From Bacillus sp. CECT 9360 (GTDB lineage Bacteria > Bacillota > Bacilli > Bacillales > DSM-1321), in assembly GCF_918741275.1 (NCBI RefSeq), contig NZ_CAKKNA010000002.1, positions 310,001 to 374,000 on the forward strand: a DNA stretch of 64,000 nt, read 5' to 3'. The position numbers and the translations under genes are program-made. The notes under the pieces are model-generated. The model was not told the origin of the DNA. It worked only from the letters and a program-made list of their open reading frames with translations, and did no database searches. Positions 1 to 8,869 of the stretch are shown here, piece after piece (the stretch's first letter is position 1; each line of letters opens with the position of its first letter).

Positions 1-180
1 TTAGGGCTTCAGCCGCCGGATGCTTCTCTTGGTACACTTATTGATGACGGGTTCAAAGTATTGCGCCTGCATCCGCACGAAATGATCATTCCTGCGATCG
101 TGATCAGTATTATAATGGTATCATTCAATATGCTTGCTGATGGATTAAGAGATGCCCTCGATCCAAAAATGCGAGATTAA
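1..180 (+). CDS. oppC: Oligopeptide ABC transporter permease OppC-type, C-terminal part
   Basis: Frame 1 is open from the first base to a TAA at 178-180, giving the last 59 residues of a permease whose start lies outside the window. The end, with ...ADGLRDALDPKMRD, is the usual C-terminus of DppC/OppC-type permeases (a loop after the last membrane helix). The oppD gene follows 17 bases later, so this is the upstream member of the same operon. The subunit would form half of the membrane channel for imported peptides. Only the family level is certain; OppC versus DppC or AppC cannot be settled from this piece. Confidence 0.85.
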   Translation, partial: LGLQPPDASLGTLIDDGFKVLRLHPHEMIIPAIVISIIMVSFNMLADGLRDALDPKMRD

Positions 181-197
181 GAGGTAGGTGAAGATAA

Positions 198-1241
198 TTG
201 GAGAATATATTACAAGTTAAGGACTTAAACATCTCTTTTCACACTTTTGGTGGGGAAGTTCAAGCGATACGTGGTGTGGACTTTGAACTGAAAAAAGGAG
301 AAACGTTAGCGATCGTTGGAGAATCGGGCTCTGGTAAATCAGTAACAACCAAGTCGATTATGAGACTTTTGCCTCCTGGAAACTCAGAAATTAAAAATGG
401 CGAGATTTTATTTGATGGAAAAGACCTCACAAATCTATCTGACAGACAGATGCAAAAAATTCGCGGCAAAGACATTTCTATGATATTCCAGGATCCTATG
501 ACATCCTTGAATCCTACTATTAAAATAGGAAAACAAATCATGGAGCCGATCATTAAGCATCAAAATGCAAGCAAAGCAACCGCAAAGGAAAGAGCAATGG
601 ACTTGCTACGCCTCGTAGGAATTCCGCAGCCTGAAAGTCGCTTTGAGCAATATCCGCACCAGTTTTCCGGCGGGATGAGACAAAGGGTTGTTATTGCGAT
701 TGCATTGGCTTGTAATCCGAAAATATTGATTGCAGACGAGCCGACGACGGCACTTGATGTAACCATCCAGGCACAAATTTTGGAATTGATGAAGGATTTA
801 CAGAAAAAGATTGATACATCCATCATCTTCATTACCCATGACCTTGGAGTTGTGGCGAATGTTGCTGATCGAGTTGCCGTGATGTATGGCGGGAAAATCG
901 TTGAAGTCGGTACGGTTGATGAAGTATTCTACAATCCTAAGCATCCGTATACATGGGGATTGATCAGTTCTATGCCAAGCCTGGATGCGCGAGATGAAGA
1001 ACTTTACGTAATCCCAGGAACTCCTCCTAATTTGCTTAACCCACCTAAAGGGGATGCTTTTGCTCCTCGCAATGAATACGCGATGCAAATTGATTTAGAG
1101 GAACAGCCTCCGATGTTCAAGGTTTCAGACACCCATTATGCAGCAACGTGGCTTTTGCATCCGGACGCCCCGAAGGTTGAACCGCCTGAAGCTGTTAAGA
1201 GACGGATGAAGAAGTTCCTTGCAGATCAGGAGGGAATATGA
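198..1241 (+). CDS. oppD: Oligopeptide ABC transporter ATP-binding protein OppD
   Basis: Cytoplasmic ATPase that powers peptide import together with OppF and the OppBC permeases. The 347-residue protein has Walker A GESGSGKS at residues 41-48, an FSGGMRQR signature, Walker B ILIADEPTTALD, and the C-terminal oligopeptide/dipeptide transporter extension (HPYTWGL... then a proline-rich segment) typical of the OppD branch. The start is TTG at 198, seven bases after an AGGTG ribosome site; no ATG lies near the conserved N-terminus. Its TGA overlaps the oppF ATG by four bases, which indicates translational coupling. Substrate (oligopeptide, dipeptide or a signalling peptide) cannot be read from the ATPase. 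Confidence 0.93.
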   Translation: MENILQVKDLNISFHTFGGEVQAIRGVDFELKKGETLAIVGESGSGKSVTTKSIMRLLPPGNSEIKNGEILFDGKDLTNLSDRQMQKIRGKDISMIFQDPMTSLNPTIKIGKQIMEPIIKHQNASKATAKERAMDLLRLVGIPQPESRFEQYPHQFSGGMRQRVVIAIALACNPKILIADEPTTALDVTIQAQILELMKDLQKKIDTSIIFITHDLGVVANVADRVAVMYGGKIVEVGTVDEVFYNPKHPYTWGLISSMPSLDARDEELYVIPGTPPNLLNPPKGDAFAPRNEYAMQIDLEEQPPMFKVSDTHYAATWLLHPDAPKVEPPEAVKRRMKKFLADQEGI

Positions 1242-2182
1242 TGGAACAACGTGAAAAATTAGTAGAAATACGGAATTTAAAACAGTATTTTAATGTTGGC
1301 AAACCAAACATGGTAAAGGCGGTTGACGATATCTCTTTTGATATTTATAAAGGAGAAACACTCGGTCTTGTTGGTGAGTCCGGCTGCGGAAAGTCCACCA
1401 CCGGACGAACGATCATTCGTCTTTATGATGCTACAGATGGTGAAGTCATTTTTGACGGCGTCGATGTGCATGGAAAGAAATCGAAAAAAGAGCTGAAGGC
1501 TTTCAACCGTAATATGCAAATGATTTTTCAGGATCCGTCGGCTTCTTTGAATTCGCGAATGAAGGTGTCTGATATCATCGCTGAAGGCATTGACATTCAC
1601 GGTCTCGCTAAAACAAAAGAAGAACGGATGGAGATGGTCTACGACTTATTGGAAACAGTAGGTTTAAACCGTGAGCATGCGAACCGGTATCCGCATGAAT
1701 TTTCCGGTGGCCAGCGCCAACGTATTGGAATTGCGCGTGCATTGGCCGTTCAGCCAGAATTCATCATTGCTGACGAGCCCATTTCTGCTTTGGATGTATC
1801 CATCCAGGCACAGGTAGTCAATTTGATGAGAAACCTTCAAAAGGAAAAAGGACTAACATACTTGTTCATCGCCCATGATTTGTCGATGGTTAAGTATATC
1901 AGCGACCGGATCGGGGTTATGTATTTTGGTAAACTTGTAGAGCTGGCACCGAGCGACGAGCTGTATAAAACTCCTATACATCCTTACACTCAATCACTGT
2001 TATCTGCCATTCCACTTCCTGATCCGGAAAGTGAAAGGACAAGAAAGCGGAAGGTATACAATGCCAATATTCATGATTATGCAGAAGGTGAAGATGTTAG
2101 AATGCGTGAAGTGAAGCCGGGGCATTTCGTATATTGTTCAGAAAAGGAATTACAACAATACCAGGCAATACATGTTAAATAA
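1238..2182 (+). CDS. oppF: Oligopeptide ABC transporter ATP-binding protein OppF
   Basis: Second ATPase of the Opp importer, 314 residues. Walker A GESGCGKST is at about 46-54, the signature is FSGGQRQR, and Walker B is FIIADEPISALD. The C-terminal region (HPYTQSLLSAIP) is the family-typical regulatory extension. Translation starts at the ATG overlapping the end of oppD, with GGAGG just upstream inside oppD. A strong intrinsic terminator follows directly, so oppF is the last gene of the operon. In Bacillus, Opp import feeds both nutrition and Phr/competence signalling; whether this copy serves signalling is inference. Confidence 0.93.
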   Translation: MMEQREKLVEIRNLKQYFNVGKPNMVKAVDDISFDIYKGETLGLVGESGCGKSTTGRTIIRLYDATDGEVIFDGVDVHGKKSKKELKAFNRNMQMIFQDPSASLNSRMKVSDIIAEGIDIHGLAKTKEERMEMVYDLLETVGLNREHANRYPHEFSGGQRQRIGIARALAVQPEFIIADEPISALDVSIQAQVVNLMRNLQKEKGLTYLFIAHDLSMVKYISDRIGVMYFGKLVELAPSDELYKTPIHPYTQSLLSAIPLPDPESERTRKRKVYNANIHDYAEGEDVRMREVKPGHFVYCSEKELQQYQAIHVK

Positions 2183-2185
2183 CCA

Positions 2186-2218
2186 ATAACGACCTCTTTA
2201 AGGGGTCGTTTTTTTTTT
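2186..2218 (+). terminator. Intrinsic terminator of the opp operon
   Basis: AACGACC, a seven-base loop and GGGTCGTT form a hairpin, followed by a run of nine T. Confidence 0.9.
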
Positions 2219-2382
2219 GCTGCCCATAGCCATCTAAAATAAAACAGGAGTAAAACTTGTGATACGTGGTAAAGGGTGAATGATTGGCTATTTCTAAGTA
2301 TTTCCTCAAAAAATAGCCTACTTCTTTCCGCAAGCTAGATTATAATAGAAGACGGGACTACAAGTTTGAGAGGAGCGGCAAC

Positions 2383-3588
2383 ATGAATGTATTCAAGAAG
2401 TGGGCAATAACCGGCATTGCGATAGCAACTGTATTTCAAGCATACGGATATTCGGTTCAAGCTGAGGAAACAATTACTTCCAAAGAACATCATAAGAATG
2501 AAGTGGCGCTATCAACAAAAAATATACCGGAGGGGATGGCCCGGTTTGTCTATGATTCTGGTCTGACGTTTACATATCCGGATGCAGTACGCGGTATTTA
2601 TGTTACGGGACATTCAGCGGGAGGCGAGAATTTTAATAGACTTGTGCAATTGCTTGATAAGACCGATTTAAATTCTATGGTCATTGATATTAAGGACGAC
2701 TGGGGAAATGTAACCTACCGGCCGGAAGATCCAAATTCTCCATATGCGGGAATTGGTAAGAACTACATAAAAAATCCAGTTGAAATGCTTAAAGTACTGG
2801 AAAAGAAAGAAATCTACCCAATCGCGAGGATTGTTGTTTTTAAGGATTCCCTGTTACCGAAGGAAAGGCCTGAACTTTCTTATATGGACGGTAGCGCAGT
2901 CTGGAAAAATGGAAGAGACGAGTCTTTCGTTAATCCATTTATGAAGGAAGTATGGGATTATAATGTTGGAATTGCAATTGAGGCAGCGAAAATGGGTTTT
3001 CAGGAAATTCAATTCGACTATGTCCGCTTCCCGGAAGGATTTGAAAAGAGGGACAGCACCTTAAAATATAGCATGGGTGAATATAAGGACCTAAAGATGG
3101 ACAATACCCAAAAAAGGGTACAAGCTGTGACGGACTTTGTCGCCTATGCACATGAGAAATTACAGCCATACGGAGTAAAAGTGTCAGTAGACATTTTTGG
3201 TTATTCGGCAACTCTTCCGGAAGCACCGGGAATCGGGCAAAACTTTTCAAAGATATCTGAAAATGTGGATGTCATCTCTTCCATGATTTATCCGAGCCAT
3301 TGGACTTCATATTTCGGCGTTGCAAAACCTGACCTTGAACCATATAAAGTGGTGTCTGAATATGCGAAATTGGAGAAGCAAAAATTGGCTGAGCTAAAAA
3401 CTCCCCCTATATCGAGGCCGTGGCTGCAGGATTTTACTGCTTCCTATTTAGGTTCTGGAAACTACAAAAAATATGGTAAAGCAGAAGTGGAAGCTCAAAT
3501 AAAAGCGTTGAAAGATAATGGAATCAATGAATATCTGCTTTGGAATGCAGGCAACCATTACACGCAGAATGTAGATTTTACGCCGTAG
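2383..3588 (+). CDS. Secreted putative glycoside hydrolase, DUF4015 type
   Basis: A 401-residue exported protein. Residues 1-27 form a signal peptide (Lys-rich start, hydrophobic core, VQA cleavage-like site). The rest looks like the DUF4015/putative glycoside hydrolase TIM-barrel family: VRGIYVTG near residue 68, a VIDIKDDWGNV strand near 100, the FDYVRFPEG motif near 210, DIFGYSA near 270 and YLLWNAGN at the end. ATG 2383 has GAGAGGAGCGGCAAC in front. The gene is monocistronic, between two terminators, with a TATAAT-like element at 2341-2346. Members are thought to act on cell-wall or extracellular polysaccharide, but the substrate is unknown. Confidence 0.8.
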   Translation: MNVFKKWAITGIAIATVFQAYGYSVQAEETITSKEHHKNEVALSTKNIPEGMARFVYDSGLTFTYPDAVRGIYVTGHSAGGENFNRLVQLLDKTDLNSMVIDIKDDWGNVTYRPEDPNSPYAGIGKNYIKNPVEMLKVLEKKEIYPIARIVVFKDSLLPKERPELSYMDGSAVWKNGRDESFVNPFMKEVWDYNVGIAIEAAKMGFQEIQFDYVRFPEGFEKRDSTLKYSMGEYKDLKMDNTQKRVQAVTDFVAYAHEKLQPYGVKVSVDIFGYSATLPEAPGIGQNFSKISENVDVISSMIYPSHWTSYFGVAKPDLEPYKVVSEYAKLEKQKLAELKTPPISRPWLQDFTASYLGSGNYKKYGKAEVEAQIKALKDNGINEYLLWNAGNHYTQNVDFTP

Positions 3589-3603
3589 TATTTACCTAAA
3601 AAA

Positions 3604-3661
3604 AGATACCCTATTTTTACATACGATGCTCTAACAACGTCGTCTTAAAAATAGGGTATCC
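3604..3661 (+). terminator. Long hairpin terminator
   Basis: GATACCCTATTTTT at 3605 pairs with AAAAATAGGGTATC ending at 3660, with a loop of about 28 bases. A-rich on one side and partly T-rich inside the arms, so it could stop transcription from either side. Confidence 0.6.
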
Positions 3662-3712
3662 AATTAGGATTTAGTTGACTTTTCGCTCAGATGATGTAAA
3701 CTGCACAGTATC

Positions 3713-3901
3713 TTATTTTTTCTTTTTCCCGCCAACGTTGTTCCATCCGGACTGAATTCCTGCCGAATGGTCTGAAATATCAGAATGACGTTTTCCACCA
3801 AATAATTTTTCTCCGATGCCGTTCGTTAACACACCATTTATTGCTGTAATACCGATGATGAGGACAGCAACCACTGTTAAATCGAATATATAACCGGCCA
3901 T
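3713..3901 (-). CDS. Small single-helix membrane protein, unknown
   Basis: A 62-residue protein starting MAGYIFDLTVV from an ATG at 3901 behind TTGGGAGGTTATC. A longer reading upstream exists in frame but lacks a ribosome site. Residues 5-25 form one hydrophobic helix; the remainder is hydrophilic, ends in four lysines and contains GGKRHSDISDHSAG. I do not recognise a family. It lies alone on the minus strand between the DUF4015 gene and yjbC. Confidence 0.55.
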   Translation of the reverse strand: MAGYIFDLTVVAVLIIGITAINGVLTNGIGEKLFGGKRHSDISDHSAGIQSGWNNVGGKKKK

Positions 3902-4039
3902 GATAACCTCCCAATACGCGCTGTAACACTTGCACCCTACAGGCGAATTTTTCATCCTTATCTATATTTTAGTTGATATGTCGCCGCTTTTAAAGTGAAA
4001 CTTTTCCTTTTGGCCGGGTACAACGAGAGGAGCCCTATT

Positions 4040-4615
4040 ATGAATTGGTATGAAAAGCTAAATCAATATTTTCCGATTGAAGAAATGAAATCAAAGAAGC
4101 ATATGGAAACCCTTTTGAAAGAAAAGGGTGATATATATCATAAGGATGAAGGACCGAATCATGTGCTGATGTATGTAGAAGACGATCGCTTCGTCTTTGT
4201 GGACTATCTATTTGTTTCCGGAAATTCACGCGGGCAAGGTCTTGGGCAGAAACTTATGAACAAACTTAAAAAGAAAGGCAAGCCGATATTATTAGAGGTT
4301 GAACCTGCAACCGAACAGGATGCCGATACTAGAAAAAGGCTCCGTTTTTATAAACGGGAAGGTTTTAACCACGCTTCGTCGATTTCTTATAAACGCCGCT
4401 CTTTGGCCACCAATGAAATTAATGAAATGGAAATTCTTTTCTGGGCAAATGACTCTGTAGATGAAAAGCACATATACGGTTGTATGAAAAAAACGTATGA
4501 ACGAATACACACATATAAAGACAAATTTTTTTACGGTAAGAAATATCAACCTGTAGAAGAAGTATTAAAAATAAATGACCGAAAAGATGATCACGATATA
4601 TTAAAGGCGGTATAG
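4040..4615 (+). CDS. yjbC: GNAT-family acetyltransferase YjbC
   Basis: A 191-residue GNAT protein, close to the size of B. subtilis YjbC and in the same place just upstream of spx. The acetyl-CoA pyrophosphate-binding loop appears as GNSRGQGLGQKLM around residues 77-89, after the strand DRFVFVDYLFV. The ATG at 4040 follows AGAGGAGCCCTATT; an in-frame upstream TTG at 3995 lacks a ribosome site. The substrate is not known. In B. subtilis yjbC and spx can be cotranscribed in stress; here a terminator and about 500 bases separate them. Confidence 0.85.
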   Translation: MNWYEKLNQYFPIEEMKSKKHMETLLKEKGDIYHKDEGPNHVLMYVEDDRFVFVDYLFVSGNSRGQGLGQKLMNKLKKKGKPILLEVEPATEQDADTRKRLRFYKREGFNHASSISYKRRSLATNEINEMEILFWANDSVDEKHIYGCMKKTYERIHTYKDKFFYGKKYQPVEEVLKINDRKDDHDILKAV

Positions 4616-4621
4616 GATTAA

Positions 4622-4656
4622 GGAGTGAAGGGGAATTTATCCTTCGCTCTTTTTCA
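4622..4656 (+). terminator. Terminator after yjbC
   Basis: GAGTGAAGG and CCTTCGCTC pair (one G-U) around an eight-base loop and are followed by TTTTTC. Confidence 0.8.
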
Positions 4657-5121
4657 TGCCATTAATCCTAATTTTTCCGAAGAGCAGAAAAAAAAACTAT
4701 TTTTTTTCGAAGAAAAGGGATATATTTAATATTTGAGGAGTTCTATTTAAAAAAAACATTTAATTTTTTGTTTAAAATGATTTCACCCTGGGTACATAAG
4801 AAATAGGATTATTTATTAAATCAATGAATGTAAGTAAAATGTGAATGGTACGGTTAATTGAGAAAATAGGTAGATTTTTTCAATCAGAGATCAATGAAAA
4901 GGAATTCTTAAAACGGCATCAACATTGATTTATAAAGGGAAAAATCATGAAAAAATCAAGGTTTTTAACATTTTTCAAAAAAAGTATTCAATTTACTAGT
5001 TTTAGTGTATAATAATTTGTAGAGATTACTTATTTAAAGTTATTTTAATCTAGAGTGGAAAGTAATGTTTGATTTCCCAGCATAGATCGTCGATTCTATA
5101 TTTAGGGAGTGTGAATGTTTC
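4657..5121 (+). promoter_or_regulatory. AT-rich upstream region of spx
   Basis: No coding potential is seen in 465 bases. A TATAAT hexamer at 5008-5013 with a weak TATTCA 17 bases upstream would place a transcription start near 5020 and a roughly 100-base leader before spx. Spx in B. subtilis is driven by several promoters (sigmaA, sigmaW, sigmaM) and repressed by PerR and YodB; I could not identify those operators here with confidence. Confidence 0.4.
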
Positions 5122-5517
5122 ATGGTAACATTGTATACATCACCGAGCTGTACATCATGCCGGAAAGCAAAGGCTTGGTTGGAAGAGCATCATATTGGAT
5201 ACTCAGAAAGAAATATATTCTCCGAACCACTATCCATCGATGAGATCAAAGAAATTCTCCGAATGACTGAAGATGGAACGGATGAGATTATTTCTACAAG
5301 GTCAAAAACATTTCAAAAGCTTCATGTTAATTTAGAAGATTTGCCTCTGCAAGAACTATATAAACTGATCAAAGATAATCCGGGCATGCTAAGAAGACCG
5401 ATTATCCTTGATGAAAAAAGGCTACAGGTAGGTTATAACGAAGATGAAATTCGCCGATTCCTGCCACGCAAAGTCCGTACATTCCAGCTTAGAGAAGCGC
5501 AAAAAATGGTTAATTAA
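5122..5517 (+). CDS. spx: Redox-sensing transcription regulator Spx
   Basis: ArsC-like, 131 residues, the standard Spx length. The thiol switch CTSC is at residues 10-13, and the RNA polymerase alpha-CTD binding face includes the conserved RRP segment around 92. Spx binds RNA polymerase and redirects transcription during disulfide stress. It is degraded by ClpXP with help from SpxH, whose gene lies at 12430-13335. The C-terminus ends in MVN, near the usual LAN-like degradation tail. The ATG has GGGAGTG about a dozen bases upstream, a longer spacing than its neighbours. A terminator follows. Confidence 0.96.
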   Translation: MVTLYTSPSCTSCRKAKAWLEEHHIGYSERNIFSEPLSIDEIKEILRMTEDGTDEIISTRSKTFQKLHVNLEDLPLQELYKLIKDNPGMLRRPIILDEKRLQVGYNEDEIRRFLPRKVRTFQLREAQKMVN

Positions 5518-5529
5518 ATGAATATGTAA

Positions 5530-5570
5530 GGCCCTGTCAGGTTTTCCTGGCAGGGCTGTTTACTTTTTCT
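5530..5570 (+). terminator. Terminator after spx
   Basis: GGCCCTGTCAGG-TTTT-CCTGGCAGGGCT hairpin followed by GTTTACTTTTT. Confidence 0.85.
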
Positions 5571-6005
5571 CCCCTGAAGGTTATGTTAAAACAGGATTGG
5601 GTTGAAAAAGCGATGATTGGCTCATTTCAGCTTTACGGAAAAGACCTTTGGAATCTTCTTTCAACATATCATCCAGTAGCCTTTAGAAACTAACTTCCTA
5701 ACCGATATATATATAAGGAAATACAGCTTTTCCCATTATTGAAAATAGTGTCTTCAAAGTTGCAGACTCGTGAATTTTTTTGTAAAATGAATGAAATATT
5801 AGGCAAACGATTGTTTTTAAAATGAGACATGTTTTTCATTTCCCTTATCGATTGTTTTGTCATAAAATAAAAGAAAAATAGAATATTTTTTCCCGAAAGG
5901 CTGTGATTACAAATCCGGCTTCATGGGTAAATATATTAGAAAGAGCTACTGTTAGCTCGGGGGTAATTATCCCTTCCAAACGTCAACAGAAGGGAGAGAA
6001 CTATC
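5571..6005 (+). other. Intergenic region before mecA
   Basis: No gene seen in 435 bases; the TerC gene yjbE that separates spx from mecA in B. subtilis is absent. The stretch is AT-rich. AAGGGAGAGAACTATC at its end is the mecA ribosome site. Promoter elements could not be assigned confidently. Confidence 0.5.
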
Positions 6006-6677
6006 ATGGAAATAGAACGTATTAATGACGATACCGTAAAGTTTTACATTTCTTATATAGATATTGAAGAACGCGGCTTTGACCGGGAAGAAATCTGGTA
6101 CAGCCGTGAACGCAGTGAAGAGCTTTTCTGGGAAATGATGGACGAGGTGCATCAAGAAGAAGAATTCATGATTGAAGGCCCATTATGGATTCAGGTTCAG
6201 GCACTTGAAAAAGGGCTGGAGGTTCTCGTGACGAAAGCACAGTTAAGTAAAGATGGCCAAAAGCTGGAATTGCCGATTTCGGAAGAAAAGCTGAAAGATC
6301 TGCCGGTGGACGAGAAGATTGAATCGCTTCTGGATCAGCACTTTCATGGAAAACAGCAGGAATCCAATCTGCTTCAATTCGAGGATGGCATTTTAGAATT
6401 TGTCACCGAGTTTGACGATTTCGATGATTTAATCGCGTTAAGCACTCGATATGGCTTGGATGAGCTAACCAGTAAACTGTTTGCCTACGGCAATAAATAC
6501 TATTTGTACATTGAGTTCTCTGAAGAAGAAATTGATGAAGACGAAATAGATAACGTTTTAAGCATCCTTCTTGAATATAGTGAGGAATCACCGACTACAG
6601 TGCATATGCTTGAAGAATATGGCAAAGTCGTAATGGAAAGCGATGTTTTTGAAACCGTAAATAAATATTTTGCATAA
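6006..6677 (+). CDS. mecA: Adaptor protein MecA for ClpC
   Basis: A 223-residue acidic adaptor. The N-terminal MEIERINDDTVKFYIS domain captures substrates such as ComK; after a charged linker, the C-terminal domain (from about residue 120, ILEFVTEFDDFDDLI onward) docks on ClpC and activates its ATPase. In Bacillus it keeps competence off by delivering ComK to ClpCP. The gene keeps its place between spx and coiA. A terminator follows 4 bases after the stop, so it is likely monocistronic. Confidence 0.95.
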   Translation: MEIERINDDTVKFYISYIDIEERGFDREEIWYSRERSEELFWEMMDEVHQEEEFMIEGPLWIQVQALEKGLEVLVTKAQLSKDGQKLELPISEEKLKDLPVDEKIESLLDQHFHGKQQESNLLQFEDGILEFVTEFDDFDDLIALSTRYGLDELTSKLFAYGNKYYLYIEFSEEEIDEDEIDNVLSILLEYSEESPTTVHMLEEYGKVVMESDVFETVNKYFA

Positions 6678-6680
6678 TGA

Positions 6681-6713
6681 TAGGCCGATTTCATACAGGA
6701 ATCGGCTTTTTTA
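6681..6713 (+). terminator. Terminator after mecA
   Basis: GCCGATT-loop-AATCGGC hairpin followed by TTTTTT. Confidence 0.88.
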
Positions 6714-6836
6714 TGATATAAAATTTTATATAAGAAGAATTTTTTTGCTGAGGGATTGTCCTTTTGACTAAAAGAATAGTAAGGACTCATTAAGGGTATA
6801 TACGTAAGAGGATAGATAGACAGGCAGGTGGAATGT

Positions 6837-8345
6837 ATGAAAACTGGAATTCGTGTATTGTTACTGGTTATCATTTTAAGTGGTTTGTGGTTTTTATTTA
6901 GGGAAACATCGAGAGGAGACATTCTCGGTTTCTTCAGTATTTTGCTCACATTATCACTAGTAATTATCGGGGTTATTATTTTCCTTGAAAACAGGCACCC
7001 GTCCCAAACGATTACCTGGCTGGTCGTGTTTGGGGCTTTCCCCTTATTTGGCTTCATCTTGTATTTCCTCTTTGGCAGGAACTACAGGAAAGAGAGAATG
7101 TATCGTAAAAAGTATTTCCTGGACAAAGAAGCGTATTTAAGAATCAATGGCGAGCATGATGGCAATAGCGATAGAATGCTGGAGATGGGGGACCATCAGC
7201 AAAAGCTGTTCAAGCTGGCACAGAGAATTGGCAACAGCCCGATTTCGTTTGGAACCGAAACGAAAATATTGACGAATGGCAACGAGACATTTTCTCATAT
7301 TCTGGAGGAGCTTAAAAAAGCAAATCATCATATACATATGGAGTATTACATTGTCCGCCATGATAATATCGGTATGGATATAAAGAAGGTTTTAATCGCC
7401 AAAGCGAAGCAAGGAGTAAAAGTGCGCTTTTTGTACGACTCTGTGGGATCGTGGCAGCTTTCAAGGGAATATATTCAGGATCTAAAAAATGCAGGGGTCG
7501 AGATGGTCGAATTCGGCCCGGTAAGGCTTCCTTTCTTAAACAATAAATTTAACTTTAGGAATCATCGGAAAATAATTGTCATTGATGGATCTGTGGCGTT
7601 TATGGGCGGCTTAAACATAGGTGATGAATACTTGGGCCGCGATGAACACTTCGGGTTTTGGCGCGATACACATCTCATGCTAAAGGGAGAAGCCGTCCGG
7701 ACATTACAGCTCATTTTTTTACAGGATTGGTATTACAGCACCGATCACAGTTTCTTGACTGATGAATATTTGTCACCAATTCCGATTGTCCATAATCATG
7801 GCGGGGTTCAAATGATTGCAGGAGGGCCCGATAATGAATGGACGGTGATCAAAAACATCTTTTTCTCGATGATTTCATCGGCGAAAGAATCTGTTTGGAT
7901 TGCATCACCGTACTTCATACCCGATGAAGATATTTTCCAGGCACTGAAAATTGCCGCGCTTAGCGGCCTGGATGTAAGGCTCCTCGTTCCGAAAAATCCG
8001 GATAAACGAATTGTCTTTCATGCGTCGCGTTCCTATTTTCCGGAGTTGCTGGAAGCAGGTGTGAGGGTATTCGAATATAAAAATGGTTTTATGCACAGCA
8101 AGATTGTCATTGTAGATAATGAATTGGCTTCGATCGGGACTTCAAATATGGACATGCGTAGCTTTCATCTGAATTTTGAAGTGAATGCGTTTTTATATAA
8201 AACAAGAAGTACTCAAAAGCTGGTGAATGATTATTTGCAAGACATTATGGAATCCAGGGAACTGCATCTCGAAACATTTTCAAAGCGAAATATCGGCTTA
8301 AAAGTGATCGAATCGACATGCAGACTGTTGTCTCCGCTTTTATAA
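6837..8345 (+). CDS. cls: Cardiolipin synthase (phospholipase D family)
   Basis: A 502-residue membrane enzyme joining two phosphatidylglycerol molecules into cardiolipin. Two N-terminal hydrophobic helices (residues about 5-25 and 35-55, with a third near 62-80) precede two PLD catalytic domains, each with an HxKxxxxD motif: HRKIIVID near residue 245 and HSKIVIVD near 420, both followed by the expected G/S-N segment. ATG 6837 has AGGTGG five bases upstream and is preferred over an in-frame GTG at 6828. It stands alone between mecA and coiA, not a position I associate with B. subtilis cls genes. Confidence 0.93.
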   Translation: MKTGIRVLLLVIILSGLWFLFRETSRGDILGFFSILLTLSLVIIGVIIFLENRHPSQTITWLVVFGAFPLFGFILYFLFGRNYRKERMYRKKYFLDKEAYLRINGEHDGNSDRMLEMGDHQQKLFKLAQRIGNSPISFGTETKILTNGNETFSHILEELKKANHHIHMEYYIVRHDNIGMDIKKVLIAKAKQGVKVRFLYDSVGSWQLSREYIQDLKNAGVEMVEFGPVRLPFLNNKFNFRNHRKIIVIDGSVAFMGGLNIGDEYLGRDEHFGFWRDTHLMLKGEAVRTLQLIFLQDWYYSTDHSFLTDEYLSPIPIVHNHGGVQMIAGGPDNEWTVIKNIFFSMISSAKESVWIASPYFIPDEDIFQALKIAALSGLDVRLLVPKNPDKRIVFHASRSYFPELLEAGVRVFEYKNGFMHSKIVIVDNELASIGTSNMDMRSFHLNFEVNAFLYKTRSTQKLVNDYLQDIMESRELHLETFSKRNIGLKVIESTCRLLSPLL

Positions 8346-8356
8346 CAATTGCTGGA

Positions 8357-8390
8357 TCTGAGTCCTTTAAGGAACTCAGGTCTTTTTGAT
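8357..8390 (+). terminator. Terminator after cls
   Basis: CTGAGTCC-TTTA-AGGAACTCAG hairpin (one bulge) followed by TCTTTTTG. Confidence 0.8.
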
Positions 8391-8400
8391 TTTTAGTTCA

Positions 8401-8685
8401 ACGAGCAGAAATTTTAATAATCGAGCACAAATTCAAATAATCGAGCAGAAATTAAAATGATCGAGCAGAAATTCAAGTAATCGAAGTAATCGAGCACAAA
8501 TCCAAATAATCGAGCACAAATCCAAATAATCGAGCACAAATCAAAATAATCGAGCAGAAATTCAAGTAATTGAACAGAAATCAAAACAATCGAGCAGAAA
8601 GTCCGGATACTGGCAACAAAACAGGAAAAGATGCAACAAAATCAAAATTCCGGCAACGAAATTTCAATAATCAGGCAGCAATCAA
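8401..8685 (+). repeat. Degenerate 20-bp tandem repeat array A
   Basis: About ten copies of a unit resembling CGAGCACAAATCAAAATAAT start at 8402, 8422, 8442, 8462, 8491, 8511, 8531, 8551, 8571 and 8591: exactly 20 bp apart except for one 9-bp insertion. A second, looser set based on GGCAACAAAAT follows to about 8685. It fills the cls-coiA gap. Units are contiguous with no unique spacers, so it is not a CRISPR. Confidence 0.85.
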
Positions 8686-8869
8686 CTTTAATGGACTCCA
8701 TTCCTGAATTTGTCGGATATTCATCTGAAATGCCGCTCTCAAAAAAATCCAACTTCACACAATAGGGAGAACATTTATTTTGGCAGAAATTAAGGCTCGC
8801 CAAATTTGTTATTTAGCAGGAAATAAAGTGGCTCAACCAGAATATATACAGATAGAAAGGGGGTCAGCG

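Noticed and set aside
8401-8685. Repeat array considered as a CRISPR
   Set aside because: Units are 20 bp, contiguous and degenerate, with no unique spacers and no cas genes nearby.
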